From the NCBI GenBank assembly GCA_017983675.1, contig JAGOAZ010000005.1, positions 1-64,000 of the forward strand: 64,000 bases of DNA, read 5' to 3'. The position numbers were made by a program, and so were the translations under genes. The notes beneath the pieces are model-generated. The model searched no databases and had not been told where the DNA came from. It saw only the letters and a program-made list of their open reading frames with translations. This DNA comes from Fluviicola sp. (lineage in GTDB: Bacteria; Bacteroidota; Bacteroidia; Flavobacteriales_D; Crocinitomicaceae). Position 1 is the first letter of the stretch. Each line of letters opens with the position of its first letter. This document shows, in pieces, positions 17,678 through 26,877 of this stretch.

Positions 17678-19594
17678 ATGTCAGAAATACAATCTTTGTT
17701 TTGTCAAGACTTATTTAACAGAAGTCGTTTTCAAACACGTGAGGTAAAAGTTGGAATCACCACAATTGGAGGTTCAAACCCCATTCGTGTTCAATCGATG
17801 ACAACAACTGACACAATGGATACGGTTAAATCTGTGGAGCAATCTATTCGCATGATAGATGCTGGTTGTGAACTCGTACGATTAACAGCTCCATCTAAAA
17901 AAGAAGCGGAAAATTTAGGAATAATCAAACAAGAATTGGTGAAAAAAGGGTACAATACCCCACTTGTAGCTGATATACATTTTACGCCAAATGCTGCTGA
18001 AATAGCTGCAAAATTGATAGAAAAAGTACGCGTAAATCCTGGAAATTATGCGGATAAAAAGAAATTTGAAGAAATCAACTATACAGAAGAATCTTATCAA
18101 GCTGAATTAGATCGTATTGAAGAAAAATTCACCCCACTAGTTTTATTATGCAAAGCACATGGCACTGCTATGCGCATAGGTACAAATCACGGTTCATTAT
18201 CTGATCGCATATTGAGCAAATATGGAGACACACCAGAAGGAATGGTGGAAAGCGCATTGGAATTCATTCACATTTGTCGTAAAAACGACTATCATGAACT
18301 TGTTATTTCAATGAAAGCAAGCAACACTTTGGTAATGGTTCAGGCTTACCGATTGTTGGTTGCGCGCATGATGGATCTTGGCATGAATTATCCACTACAT
18401 TTAGGTGTTACTGAAGCTGGAGACGGTGAAGATGGTCGCATCAAATCGGCAGTTGGAATTGGCGCCTTGTTAGAAGATGGAATCGGAGATACTATTCGTG
18501 TTTCATTGACGGAAGATCCTGAATTTGAAATTCCAGTAGCGCAAAAACTAATTGAAAAATATACAAATAAAAGTACAAATCATATTGCGTACCAACCGAA
18601 GCATCTAATTAACTATTTTGCTTATAATAAACGTGTTAGCGATCAAGTTAGTACAGTTGGTGGCGATAAAAACCCAATAGTTATTGGTAACTTATCAGAT
18701 AAAGAAAAAATAGTTGAAACTAATTTATTCGCATTTGGTTATAGTTATTCGAAAGACTTAGATAAATGGAATTTAATGGAGCTTGCAGCAGATTACATTT
18801 ATGTCGGCGATCAATCCATTTCATTTGAACTACCAGGAACGTTGCAATTGATTCAAAATTATTCAACCTGGAAAATTAACAAGAGCAATAAATATGTTCC
18901 ACTTTGTAGTTTGGAAGAATTTAACAAAGAACAACCGACATTTGCTTTTGTATCTGTGGATCTTGATAGCGACTTGAGTATTTCTCAATTGCCAAAAGAA
19001 AACTGTGTGTTTGTCATTTCAACTGCAGCCATTGAAAAAACGCAAAGAATCAGACAGTTTCAATACGAATTACTAAATCACGGAAATAAAAGCCCAATAG
19101 TTCTTCGTTTTAGCTATTCTAGCAACAATGAAGAAACGGTACAATTACATGCAGGAGCCGACGCAGGCATTCACTTTATAGATGGTTTTGGAGATGGTTT
19201 ATGGCTTTCTGCGCCTATTCCGAACAAATCACTTAACTCTTTAACATTTGGCGTCTTACAAGCCACTAGAACGCGTATTTCCAAAACAGAATACATTTCT
19301 TGTCCCTCTTGCGGAAGAACATTGTTTGACTTGCAAGAAACCACTGCAAAAATCCGTGAAAAGACTGCACATTTGAAAGGACTTAAAATAGGCATCATGG
19401 GCTGTATCGTAAATGGACCTGGAGAAATGGCCGACGCGGATTATGGATACGTTGGATCGGGGATTGACAAGATTATTCTGTACAAAGAAAAAACAGTCGT
19501 ACGAAAAAATGTTCCAGCAGAAAATGCAGTTGACGCACTTATAGAAATAATCAAAGAAAACGGAGATTGGATAGAACCAAACTATAATTTATAA
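17678..19594 (+). CDS. ispG: (E)-4-hydroxy-3-methylbut-2-enyl-diphosphate synthase (long form)
   Basis: The 638-residue iron-sulfur enzyme converts MEcPP to HMBPP in the MEP isoprenoid pathway. The N-terminal TIM barrel begins with VKVGITTIGGSNPIRVQSMTTTDT. The Fe-S domain at the C-terminus has Cys542 and Cys545 (SCPSCGRTL), Cys576 (GCIVNGPGE) and Glu583 as cluster ligands. Between them is an extra domain of about 200 residues (roughly 290-520), the long architecture shared by Bacteroidota, Chlamydiae and plants. The ATG at 17678 is chosen because the 37 residues encoded upstream do not resemble the family and a -7 box sits at 17652. Confidence 0.95.
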   Translation: MSEIQSLFCQDLFNRSRFQTREVKVGITTIGGSNPIRVQSMTTTDTMDTVKSVEQSIRMIDAGCELVRLTAPSKKEAENLGIIKQELVKKGYNTPLVADIHFTPNAAEIAAKLIEKVRVNPGNYADKKKFEEINYTEESYQAELDRIEEKFTPLVLLCKAHGTAMRIGTNHGSLSDRILSKYGDTPEGMVESALEFIHICRKNDYHELVISMKASNTLVMVQAYRLLVARMMDLGMNYPLHLGVTEAGDGEDGRIKSAVGIGALLEDGIGDTIRVSLTEDPEFEIPVAQKLIEKYTNKSTNHIAYQPKHLINYFAYNKRVSDQVSTVGGDKNPIVIGNLSDKEKIVETNLFAFGYSYSKDLDKWNLMELAADYIYVGDQSISFELPGTLQLIQNYSTWKINKSNKYVPLCSLEEFNKEQPTFAFVSVDLDSDLSISQLPKENCVFVISTAAIEKTQRIRQFQYELLNHGNKSPIVLRFSYSSNNEETVQLHAGADAGIHFIDGFGDGLWLSAPIPNKSLNSLTFGVLQATRTRISKTEYISCPSCGRTLFDLQETTAKIREKTAHLKGLKIGIMGCIVNGPGEMADADYGYVGSGIDKIILYKEKTVVRKNVPAENAVDALIEIIKENGDWIEPNYNL

Positions 19595-19762
19595 TTCGTG
19601 TGATATAATTTCTCCAAAGTGTTAAAAATTTCACGTCGTTAGCTAAACGAACGCAACGCGGCTAATGTGATTTACCACAAAGGGTGGTGAAACACGCTTA
19701 AAACAGCTTAAAAGGGTGTTTTTTCACTGTTTTTAAATTACTCTAAAGAAACAAGTGCAGAA
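19595..19762. terminator. Convergent intergenic region with hairpins, possible bidirectional terminator
   Basis: Between ispG and the methyltransferase there is an 8-bp hairpin (TTTACCAC at 19671 with GTGGTGAA at 19684, one G-U pair) and then a weaker AAACAC/GTGTTT stem with a T-run around 19690-19730. The second is a candidate terminator for ispG. No gene or known RNA family was recognised. Confidence 0.35.
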
Positions 19763-20641
19763 TTAAGCGTTTTTTCTAAAAACATAAATTTGCGAACTCC
19801 AACGATCCGACTTTGCTTTTGCATTTGAAACAAAACCCGTTTTGATTGCATTCAATAAATTTCCACCTTTATACTTCTCACTTAGCATCGAAACATAATA
19901 GCTATCAAATTTCATTGGTAATGTTTGCTCGTGTGTGAAACCAAATTTTTCAACTAAATGAATAATTGATTTAGGTGAAAAATGATACAAGTGTCTCGGA
20001 ACATCATAAGCTGCCCAATCTGCTTTATAGTATTGCGCATCATAAGAAGTGTAATTCGGAACAGCAATAATGAAAACACCGTTTTCTTTCACCAGTGTTG
20101 AAATTGATTTTAAATCATCTGTCAAATTATAAACGTGTTCCAACACATGCCACATGGTAACAATATCTTTTGAAGCTGGAAGTATATTGGACAATTCGTC
20201 AATAGGCAATAAATCAACATTATTTAATTTAGCAGCCATTTTTCGCGCATCTTCATCTGGTTCTAATCCTGTTACTTGAAAACCTGACAATTTTGCTTTG
20301 TTTAAAAAGTGTCCTGTTCCTGCGCCAATATCTAGCAAGTTTTTTTCATTAGTTAACGAAGCTATTAGTTTGATTTTTTTGTTCAACGTGTATGAACGTA
20401 CCAAATTATAAATTCGATTAACTAATCCCTTTTTTGTTGAGCTATGCGACACGTAGTCTTCCGACTTATAATAATTCCCTATGATTGATATATCCGGTCG
20501 CGGATGTGTGAACAACAAATCGCAATGTTCACAAAGCATCAAATCAAACTTTTCTTTCGACAAGAAATGATCTTTTACTGATAAATAGCTGCTATTTTGA
20601 GTTGATGAACAACCCGGGCAATTGATAGATGAATGTTCCAC
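19763..20641 (-). CDS. Class I SAM-dependent methyltransferase with N-terminal zinc ribbon
   Basis: The 292-residue protein has a four-cysteine zinc ribbon (CPGC near residue 9, CEHC near residue 37), then a Rossmann methyltransferase core with motif I LLDIGAGTGHFL, the acidic end of strand 2 GLEPDEDA, and a motif HVLEHVYNL. This is the Methyltransf_11/12 type frequent in sugar or small-molecule methylation; the substrate is unknown. The start is a GTG at 20641, 10 nt after the mnmG stop, and that GTG lies inside the CACGTG core of a parS site. No ATG precedes the zinc ribbon, so the GTG start is likely. Last gene of the DUF4175-ybeY-mnmG operon. Confidence 0.8.
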   Translation of the reverse strand: MEHSSINCPGCSSTQNSSYLSVKDHFLSKEKFDLMLCEHCDLLFTHPRPDISIIGNYYKSEDYVSHSSTKKGLVNRIYNLVRSYTLNKKIKLIASLTNEKNLLDIGAGTGHFLNKAKLSGFQVTGLEPDEDARKMAAKLNNVDLLPIDELSNILPASKDIVTMWHVLEHVYNLTDDLKSISTLVKENGVFIIAVPNYTSYDAQYYKADWAAYDVPRHLYHFSPKSIIHLVEKFGFTHEQTLPMKFDSYYVSMLSEKYKGGNLLNAIKTGFVSNAKAKSDRWSSQIYVFRKNA

Positions 20642-20649
20642 GTGAAACT
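20634..20649. promoter_or_regulatory. parS: parS centromere site 1
   Basis: TGTTCCACGTGAAACT matches the ParB-binding consensus TGTTCCACGTGAAACA at 15 of 16 positions. It spans the GTG start codon of the methyltransferase. Confidence 0.85.
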
Positions 20650-20650
20650 A

Positions 20651-22513
20651 TTAACGATTTATATTTATTAAAATTACGGAAATATCACTAGGTGATACCC
20701 CACTAATACGTGAAGCTTGACCAAGAGTAACAGGTTTAATCGCTGAAAGCTTTTGTCTCGATTCGATGCTTAATGACTTCATTAAATGATAATCAATATC
20801 AGCAGGAAGGACCAAACCATCTAATTTTTCAAACTTGAGGGCAAGTTCTTGTTCGCGCTGAATATATCCCTCGTACTTAATTAGAATTTCAGCTTGTTCA
20901 ATAACATCAGCATTTAAATCATTCAATTTATCTGACAAAGATTGAGATGCTGAAGACAAATCATTCAACGTTACATTTGGGCGAGTTAAAACAGCACTCA
21001 ATTTAACCTGTTGTGCCAACGGAGCGCTATCCAAATCAGAAAGCATCGTATTAGCTTCAGTAGGAGTTATACCCGTTTTTCGAAGAAAAGAAATGAAGTT
21101 GTTTGTTTCATCAATCTTTGATTCTACTTGTTTTAAAGCAACATCCGATTGCAAACCTAATGAATGACCAAAATGAGTTAAGCGTACATCAGCGTTATCT
21201 TGGCGTAATAGAATTCTATATTCAGCTCTAGATGTAAACATTCTATAAGGTTCTTCCGTTCCTTTCGTGATTAAATCGTCGATTAAAACACCAATATAAG
21301 CTTGAGATCGAGATAAGATGAATGGATCATGGTTTTTTACTTTCAAAGCAGCATTAATTCCTGCCATTAAACCTTGACAAGCAGCTTCTTCATAACCAGT
21401 TGTACCGTTAATCTGACCAGCAAAATATAAATTATCAATCAATTTTGATTCCATCGTATGCTTTAGCTGAGTAGGAGGGAAGTAATCATACTCAATAGCA
21501 TATCCTGGACGGAACATTTTTGCATGCTCGAACCCTTGAATTGAATGCAAAGCTTTTAATTGGATATCTTCAGGAAGACTTGTAGAAAAACCATTAACAT
21601 ATACTTCTACCGTTTGCCATCCTTCAGGTTCTACAAATATTTGGTGACGATCTTTGTCAGCAAAACGGTTTATCTTATCCTCAATACTTGGACAATATCT
21701 TGGCCCAGTACTTTTGATAGCACCATTAAACATAGGAGATCGATCAAAACCTTCACGTAAAATATCGTGTGTATCAGTTGAAGTATACGTTATGTGACAC
21801 GGTCGCTGAACAGATAACGGTTTGGTATTTGTAAACGAGAATTTTGACGGATTACTATCGCCATCTTGCAATTCCATTTTTGAATAATCAAGTGAACGAC
21901 CATCAATTCTAGGAGGTGTGCCTGTTTTCATTCTGCCTGCAGTAAAACCTAAAGCAACTAATTCTTCCGTAATACCATGAGAAGCCCTTTCTGCTGCACG
22001 ACCACCTCCGAAATTTTTCTCGCCCAAGTGAATCAAACCATTCAAAAAAGTTCCGTTTGTCAAAACAACAGTTTTACCATAAACAGGTAAACCTAAACTT
22101 GTTTTAACACCTACAATCGCGTTCTTCTCAACAATCACTCCCGTACACATGTCTTGCCAAAAATCAACATTTACATTTCTTTCAAGCAACAAACGCCATT
22201 CTTCAGCAAACTTCATGCGGTCATTTTGTGTTCTTGGAGACCACATTGCTGGACCTTTTGACAAATTCAACATACGAAACTGAATAGCAGAAAGGTCAGA
22301 CACAATTCCAGAACCTCCGCCCAAAGCATCAATTTCTCGAACAATTTGACCTTTTGCAACGCCACCCATTGCAGGATTGCAACTCATTTGAGCAATGGTA
22401 TTCATATTCATTGTAATCAACAAAACAGAACAACCCATCTTGGCAGCAGCATTTGCAGCTTCACAACCAGAATGACCACCACCAACAACAATAACATCGT
22501 ATTCTTTCAACAT
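20651..22513 (-). CDS. mnmG: tRNA uridine 5-carboxymethylaminomethyl modification enzyme MnmG (GidA)
   Basis: The 620-residue FAD enzyme, with MnmE, modifies the wobble uridine of several tRNAs. The dinucleotide-binding motif is VVGGGHSGCEAA at residues 9-20, followed by the family markers MSCNPAMGGVAKG and FLNGLIHLGEKNFGGGR. Further markers are GRMKTGTPPRIDGRSLDYS, FAGQINGTTGYEEAACQG and the late MFTSRAEYRILLRQDNAD. Full length. In many bacteria gidA lies near the chromosome origin, which fits the parS sites flanking this copy. Its start is 25 nt... upstream lies the parS pair at 22523-22575 and a -7 box at 22537. Confidence 0.97.
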   Translation of the reverse strand: MLKEYDVIVVGGGHSGCEAANAAAKMGCSVLLITMNMNTIAQMSCNPAMGGVAKGQIVREIDALGGGSGIVSDLSAIQFRMLNLSKGPAMWSPRTQNDRMKFAEEWRLLLERNVNVDFWQDMCTGVIVEKNAIVGVKTSLGLPVYGKTVVLTNGTFLNGLIHLGEKNFGGGRAAERASHGITEELVALGFTAGRMKTGTPPRIDGRSLDYSKMELQDGDSNPSKFSFTNTKPLSVQRPCHITYTSTDTHDILREGFDRSPMFNGAIKSTGPRYCPSIEDKINRFADKDRHQIFVEPEGWQTVEVYVNGFSTSLPEDIQLKALHSIQGFEHAKMFRPGYAIEYDYFPPTQLKHTMESKLIDNLYFAGQINGTTGYEEAACQGLMAGINAALKVKNHDPFILSRSQAYIGVLIDDLITKGTEEPYRMFTSRAEYRILLRQDNADVRLTHFGHSLGLQSDVALKQVESKIDETNNFISFLRKTGITPTEANTMLSDLDSAPLAQQVKLSAVLTRPNVTLNDLSSASQSLSDKLNDLNADVIEQAEILIKYEGYIQREQELALKFEKLDGLVLPADIDYHLMKSLSIESRQKLSAIKPVTLGQASRISGVSPSDISVILININR

Positions 22514-22522
22514 AGAAATTCG

Positions 22523-22538
22523 TGTTTCACGTGGAACA
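22523..22538. promoter_or_regulatory. parS: parS centromere site 2
   Basis: TGTTTCACGTGGAACA is the exact reverse complement of the consensus TGTTCCACGTGAAACA (16 of 16). It sits 9 nt upstream of the mnmG ATG and touches its -7 box. Confidence 0.93.
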
Positions 22539-22544
22539 AAATTA
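22537..22544 (-). promoter_or_regulatory. Putative -7 box of mnmG adjoining parS
   Basis: TAATTTTG on the minus strand fits TAnnTTTG and shares two bases with parS site 2, so ParB bound there would cover the predicted transcription start. Confidence 0.4.
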
Positions 22545-22559
22545 AAGTAAAATGATCAA

Positions 22560-22575
22560 TGTTTCACGTGAAACT
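22560..22575. promoter_or_regulatory. parS: parS centromere site 3
   Basis: TGTTTCACGTGAAACT is a nearly perfect palindrome and matches the parS family consensus except at the last base. It is centred 37 bp from site 2 and overlaps the ybeY stop codon. Confidence 0.87.
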
Positions 22576-22987
22576 ATCGAATGGATAACATTATATCTTC
22601 TTGACGGCGCATTTCTCTTTCATCATCTTCTGTTTTGTCTTTAAACCCCAACAAATGCAACAAACCATGAACACAAACTCGATGAATCTCATCAATAAAT
22701 GAAGTTTCTAACTCAATGGAATTAGACAAAACAGTGTCTAAACTAATAAATAAATCGCCAGACACTAAATCACCTTCACAATAATCAAACGTGATAATAT
22801 CCGTGTAATAATCATGATTCAGATGAGAACGATTCATTTCTAAAATGTAAGCATCAGAACAAAAAACAATAGTAATATCGCCTTGTACTTTATTAAATTT
22901 TTGAATAACAGATAAAAACCATGATTGCAAAAATGAATCATTAATTAACTCATTCTGCTCAATATCTTCAAAACAAATATCAATCAT
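22574..22987 (-). CDS. ybeY: Endoribonuclease YbeY (rRNA maturation)
   Basis: The 137-residue metalloprotein acts in 16S rRNA 3'-end maturation and ribosome quality control. The metal motif is HGLLHLLGFKD. The first two histidines of H-x3-H-x5-H are present, but the third position is Asp rather than His. The preceding DIITFDYCEGDLVSGDLFISLD matches the family's core strand region. The Asp variant is followed by DKTEDDEREMRRQED, as I recall for other Bacteroidota YbeY proteins, so it looks like a lineage trait. Overlaps the upstream ATPase gene by 8 nt. Confidence 0.9.
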   Translation of the reverse strand: MIDICFEDIEQNELINDSFLQSWFLSVIQKFNKVQGDITIVFCSDAYILEMNRSHLNHDYYTDIITFDYCEGDLVSGDLFISLDTVLSNSIELETSFIDEIHRVCVHGLLHLLGFKDKTEDDEREMRRQEDIMLSIR

Positions 22988-23399
22988 TGGTAAAGAAATA
23001 AATGCTCACCTGATTACCAGATTCATTGAAATCGATTTCATCAGCAAGGCTTTTCATTAAAAAAACACCTCTTCCATTTTCTTTTTCGATATTTTCAGGA
23101 GCAGTAGGGTCGGGGAGATTATTATAATCAAAGCCAACACCCTTATCAGTAACAACGAAACAAAAATCAGCATTATTCTTCAATACTTGAACAGAAATAA
23201 AAGCATTTTCATTCTGCTTATTTCCGTGTATAATAGCATTGTTTACAGCCTCCGTTACAGCAATTAATACATTGCCATAGACGTCTTCATTAAATGCTAG
23301 TTCAGCAGCTGCTTTATCAATTAACGATTCAACAACACCAATACTGCTAATAACAGATGGAAGTTGAATCTCATCAATTAACGAATAACCTTCTTTCAT
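22980..23399 (-). CDS. RsbW-like anti-sigma/serine kinase family ATPase
   Basis: The 139-residue protein is a stand-alone GHKL ATPase of the HATPase_c_2 type. The N box is VTEAVNNAIIHGNK and the G1 box is VTDKGVGFDY. A later NGRGVFLMKSLADEIDF matches the G2 region. In Firmicutes such proteins bind sigma factors or anti-anti-sigma proteins. No STAS-domain partner is in this window, so the target is unknown. It lies 10 nt after the DUF4175 gene and overlaps ybeY, so all are co-transcribed. Confidence 0.85.
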   Translation of the reverse strand: MKEGYSLIDEIQLPSVISSIGVVESLIDKAAAELAFNEDVYGNVLIAVTEAVNNAIIHGNKQNENAFISVQVLKNNADFCFVVTDKGVGFDYNNLPDPTAPENIEKENGRGVFLMKSLADEIDFNESGNQVSIYFFTND

Positions 23400-23409
23400 T
23401 TACAAACAA

Positions 23410-26400
23410 TTATAATTCAGAATTGAAATACTGTTCTGCCTTTGAACGGTAATACCTCGTTAATTGAGGATCTACTGATCGTAGCAATTCAACTTGAATA
23501 AATTTTTGTTTGTTATACTCATCAAAACGAATAAGGTTACCATTATTCGAATTATTTCCTGATTTTGATTCTCTTTTTTCATCAAACCCTCTTTCACGAA
23601 TAGCTTGTTCGCTTTCTAATAAGCGAGTTAAAATATCTTGTTGACGCTTAATTAATTGATTAGAGAAATTCTTATTGATTAAATCGCGTTCTTGCTGTTC
23701 TAGTTCTTTTATTAATGGATTGAGCTTGTTACCCATACCTTGACCGTCTTTATTCATTTCGGAACGCATTTGTTCTAATTTTTGACGAATTGCAGTTTGT
23801 TGTGCTGCCATTTGAGCAATTTGTTTGTTGCCTAAACCCGGCATGCCAGCATTCCCTTCACCAGGTTTGTTTCCAGATTCTTTTCCTCCAGGATTTGGGC
23901 CCTTCTTGAGTTGCTCTAACTGTTTCTTCAATTGCTCCTTCATATCGCCAAGCGATTCGCCTCCAGATGAACCTTTACCTGACCCGCCAGGATTTGAACA
24001 ACTTCCATTTCCTTTCTGTTGGTTTTGAGCTTGCTGTTGCATGCTTTGCAAACTTTCATTCAACAACAAGGCTAAGTTATTTAAGGATGTCATTACAAGT
24101 TGTTGATGCGCTGATAATTCACGTCTTTTGTGTTCATCAATATCATCAATGAGTAATTGAAAATTGGAACGGATTGCTGACAACTCTCTATCTATAAAGG
24201 TTGATATTTTAGGTTGACGTTTCGCTAAAGCAATCAGAGAATCTTCTATTATTTTTGTGTCATCTATAATTGACCGTTGTTTTCTTCCCAATTTACGGTA
24301 ATAAGGGTCGGTATCTCGAACAGAAAGTGCAGACTGCATTGTCTTTTCTTGATCAAAACTTACAGCAATAAGATTCTCCAACAAAACACGAATTAAACCC
24401 ATGTCTTCTTCGTTTTGCTGTTTATTTGCTGCTTCTTTATCTTGCGCTAACTGATCTGCCATTTCTTGCATTTTTTGAGCGGCAGACTTTTGGTTTTGAG
24501 CTGCTTTCGAAGATTTACCCTGATCCAATTTTGATTTCGCTTCGTTTAAGTCTTTAGTTGTTTCGTTTTTAAGTTGTTCTAAATCACTAAAATTCATTGG
24601 TCTGGTTAACTCTTCGTTTAGCTTATTTAGCTCGTTTAGATCCTTCTTAAGCTCTTCGAATTGTTTATTGATTTCCTCTTGTTTTTTTGACGCTTCTTCT
24701 TCTGAAAGTTTTTTGTTTTCGGAAGCTTCTTTCAATTCATCTTGTTCTTTTGCAAGTGCTTTTAATTCCTTAACCGCATCGTCGATTTTTTCATTTACTT
24801 GCATTTTCTTCAGCATCTCAAGCGTACGGTCAAGTTGCTTTTTCATGTCGTCGGTAGATTGATCGAGCTTTTGAGTTTCTTCCTTTATTTGCTGTTGGTC
24901 GTTTTTTTGTAATAACGATTCTAACTCATCCAATAACTTCTTCAAATCATCATCCATTACTTCATTCAGCAATTGATCTATTAATTCTTGTTGTTCTAAT
25001 AACTCTTTGTCTTGTTCCGACAGTTGATTTTTTTCTTCATTGCTTTGCGAAAGCGTCTCTTGAATTTGTTGTAGGTCTTGTTGCAATTGATTTTGTTCTT
25101 GTTTCAACTGCTGAATTTGCTCTAAATTTTTAAAATCAGATTTATTTTGTTTTGCTAATGATTTCTTTAATCTCTCAACTTCATTTTCAAAACGTTCCGC
25201 TTTCTTCAACACATCTGCCAACGAAGATTGTAATTGATTTTGTGTTTCATCACGTTTATTGTTTAGTTCAATGAGTGTTGGAAGCTCATAAACAAAAGTT
25301 TGTGATTGCGTTGATTTAGAACCGTTTACGCCGTCGTTGTCCGCTACAGTAAAGTAATAAGCTATTTTATCTTCGATCGCTAAATTTTCTCTGCTGAAAT
25401 CAACCGTAAAAAAGAACTTGTCTGCTGTACCTGATACTTTTTTAACAGAAAGCGAATTTGCACGCTGTTTTCCTTCTTTCGTTGTAATAGTATAATGAAA
25501 CGACAGTCGTTGTAAACCATAATCATCATTAATTAAACCAGCAAAAGAACGTACTGCATTATTCATAGAATCAATAGACTCGTTGACTAAAATACTTGGA
25601 TACGCATCTTTGATTGTTGTAATTTGAACAGATGAAACATCTGAATTATAATTGTTTTTTAAGGTGATTTTTAACGGTCCTGATTGTTTGTAAATGGCTT
25701 CAAAATTTGCGTTATTTCCATTAAAAACTGTTGTTTTATCCAACCATTGAACCGCTAAACGATTCGCATTTTTTCCAACGATGGACCATTTAATGGTTGA
25801 GCCTTCTGGAATTTCAATGTCAGCAACATTATTAAATTGTTCTGATTTTCTTTTTAAATAATCAGGAAATATAACTGTTGCGGCTAATTGACCCAAGGAC
25901 GATCTTCCTAAAACATGAACTTTAAATGCTGGTGATTGATATCCTTCGCTTTCAAAAAAATAGGTTCCATCTGACTTCATATTATCAAACGTAAAACTCC
26001 ATTTATTTTTTCGAGTTTGAGCCATTAAAAAACGTCCGCGTTCTGATACAACATAAACCTTTTCAGGTAAATATGCTCCAGATAAAGAAACCATTGCAGC
26101 AAATGACTCTCCTTCTTTCACTGTTACGTCTTCATGCTCATTAATAAAGTTAAAAGGTGCTTTTTGAGCCTGATTATAATTGACAACATTTGTTGAACCA
26201 TCAACGATTAACGCGGGAGAAAAAACAAAAACAGCCGCAAAAACCAACAAAACAGGAAGCACATATTTTAGGTACTTTCTTAAATCTGAAAAGCGAATGG
26301 CTTCTGAAAAGGGGACAATCAATAAATCTTTGGATTTTTGAGCAACACTTGCAGCAATTAGCTCATAACTTCGGTCGTTTGGATTTGCTACCTGTTGTAA

Positions 26401-26739
26401 TTGAAGGGTGTTTAATAATCTGTCAGATATTGCCGGAAAAAATGTCCCAATAATTCGTGCAGCTTGTTCTCGACTGATACGAGCTCCAAAAGCAACCAAC
26501 TTTGCTAAAGGACGAATAAAATAACGGATTAAAATAAAACTGTTTCCAACAATAAAAGCTAGAAACAAACTGAATCGAACAGTAGAGGAGAATCTTCCAA
26601 AGAATTCAAGCGTACTTACTAATAACCACGAAGCAAATAATACCCCAATAAAATACAACAAGCCTTTTAACAACTCGTTCTTATAGTACTTTCTTATAAA
26701 AGCGTCAATTTGTTCAATCAAGCGATCAAAAGCCGACAT
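23410..26739 (-). CDS. DUF4175 family giant membrane/coiled-coil protein
   Basis: The 1109-residue protein has two membrane helices near the N-terminus (about residues 22-75), another near 160-182, and a large periplasmic beta-rich region to about residue 490. A very long Gln/Lys/Glu-rich coiled coil follows (about 495-770), then a Gly/Pro/Asn-rich linker containing GNGSCSNPGGSGKGSSGG and a final helical part. This is the DUF4175 architecture of Bacteroidota; no enzymatic motif is visible and the function is not known. As first gene of the operon with the RsbW-like ATPase, ybeY and mnmG, it may link envelope state to that cytosolic module, but this is speculation. Confidence 0.8.
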   Translation of the reverse strand: MSAFDRLIEQIDAFIRKYYKNELLKGLLYFIGVLFASWLLVSTLEFFGRFSSTVRFSLFLAFIVGNSFILIRYFIRPLAKLVAFGARISREQAARIIGTFFPAISDRLLNTLQLQQVANPNDRSYELIAASVAQKSKDLLIVPFSEAIRFSDLRKYLKYVLPVLLVFAAVFVFSPALIVDGSTNVVNYNQAQKAPFNFINEHEDVTVKEGESFAAMVSLSGAYLPEKVYVVSERGRFLMAQTRKNKWSFTFDNMKSDGTYFFESEGYQSPAFKVHVLGRSSLGQLAATVIFPDYLKRKSEQFNNVADIEIPEGSTIKWSIVGKNANRLAVQWLDKTTVFNGNNANFEAIYKQSGPLKITLKNNYNSDVSSVQITTIKDAYPSILVNESIDSMNNAVRSFAGLINDDYGLQRLSFHYTITTKEGKQRANSLSVKKVSGTADKFFFTVDFSRENLAIEDKIAYYFTVADNDGVNGSKSTQSQTFVYELPTLIELNNKRDETQNQLQSSLADVLKKAERFENEVERLKKSLAKQNKSDFKNLEQIQQLKQEQNQLQQDLQQIQETLSQSNEEKNQLSEQDKELLEQQELIDQLLNEVMDDDLKKLLDELESLLQKNDQQQIKEETQKLDQSTDDMKKQLDRTLEMLKKMQVNEKIDDAVKELKALAKEQDELKEASENKKLSEEEASKKQEEINKQFEELKKDLNELNKLNEELTRPMNFSDLEQLKNETTKDLNEAKSKLDQGKSSKAAQNQKSAAQKMQEMADQLAQDKEAANKQQNEEDMGLIRVLLENLIAVSFDQEKTMQSALSVRDTDPYYRKLGRKQRSIIDDTKIIEDSLIALAKRQPKISTFIDRELSAIRSNFQLLIDDIDEHKRRELSAHQQLVMTSLNNLALLLNESLQSMQQQAQNQQKGNGSCSNPGGSGKGSSGGESLGDMKEQLKKQLEQLKKGPNPGGKESGNKPGEGNAGMPGLGNKQIAQMAAQQTAIRQKLEQMRSEMNKDGQGMGNKLNPLIKELEQQERDLINKNFSNQLIKRQQDILTRLLESEQAIRERGFDEKRESKSGNNSNNGNLIRFDEYNKQKFIQVELLRSVDPQLTRYYRSKAEQYFNSEL

Positions 26740-26850
26740 AATTCAGTTGTGTTATCAATAATTGCACTAAAGTATAAAAGTTGATGTTGATTTCTTGTAT
26801 AAAAAGCGATACAATCGTTAATAAAGCTGAAAAAAGCACAATAATATCGC

Positions 26851-26858
26851 TATTTTTG
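26851..26858 (+). promoter_or_regulatory. -7 box upstream of gltX
   Basis: TATTTTTG matches TAnnTTTG, 19 nt before the gltX ATG at 26878. Confidence 0.4.
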
Positions 26859-26877
26859 TTGTCTAAAAAAGAAAATC

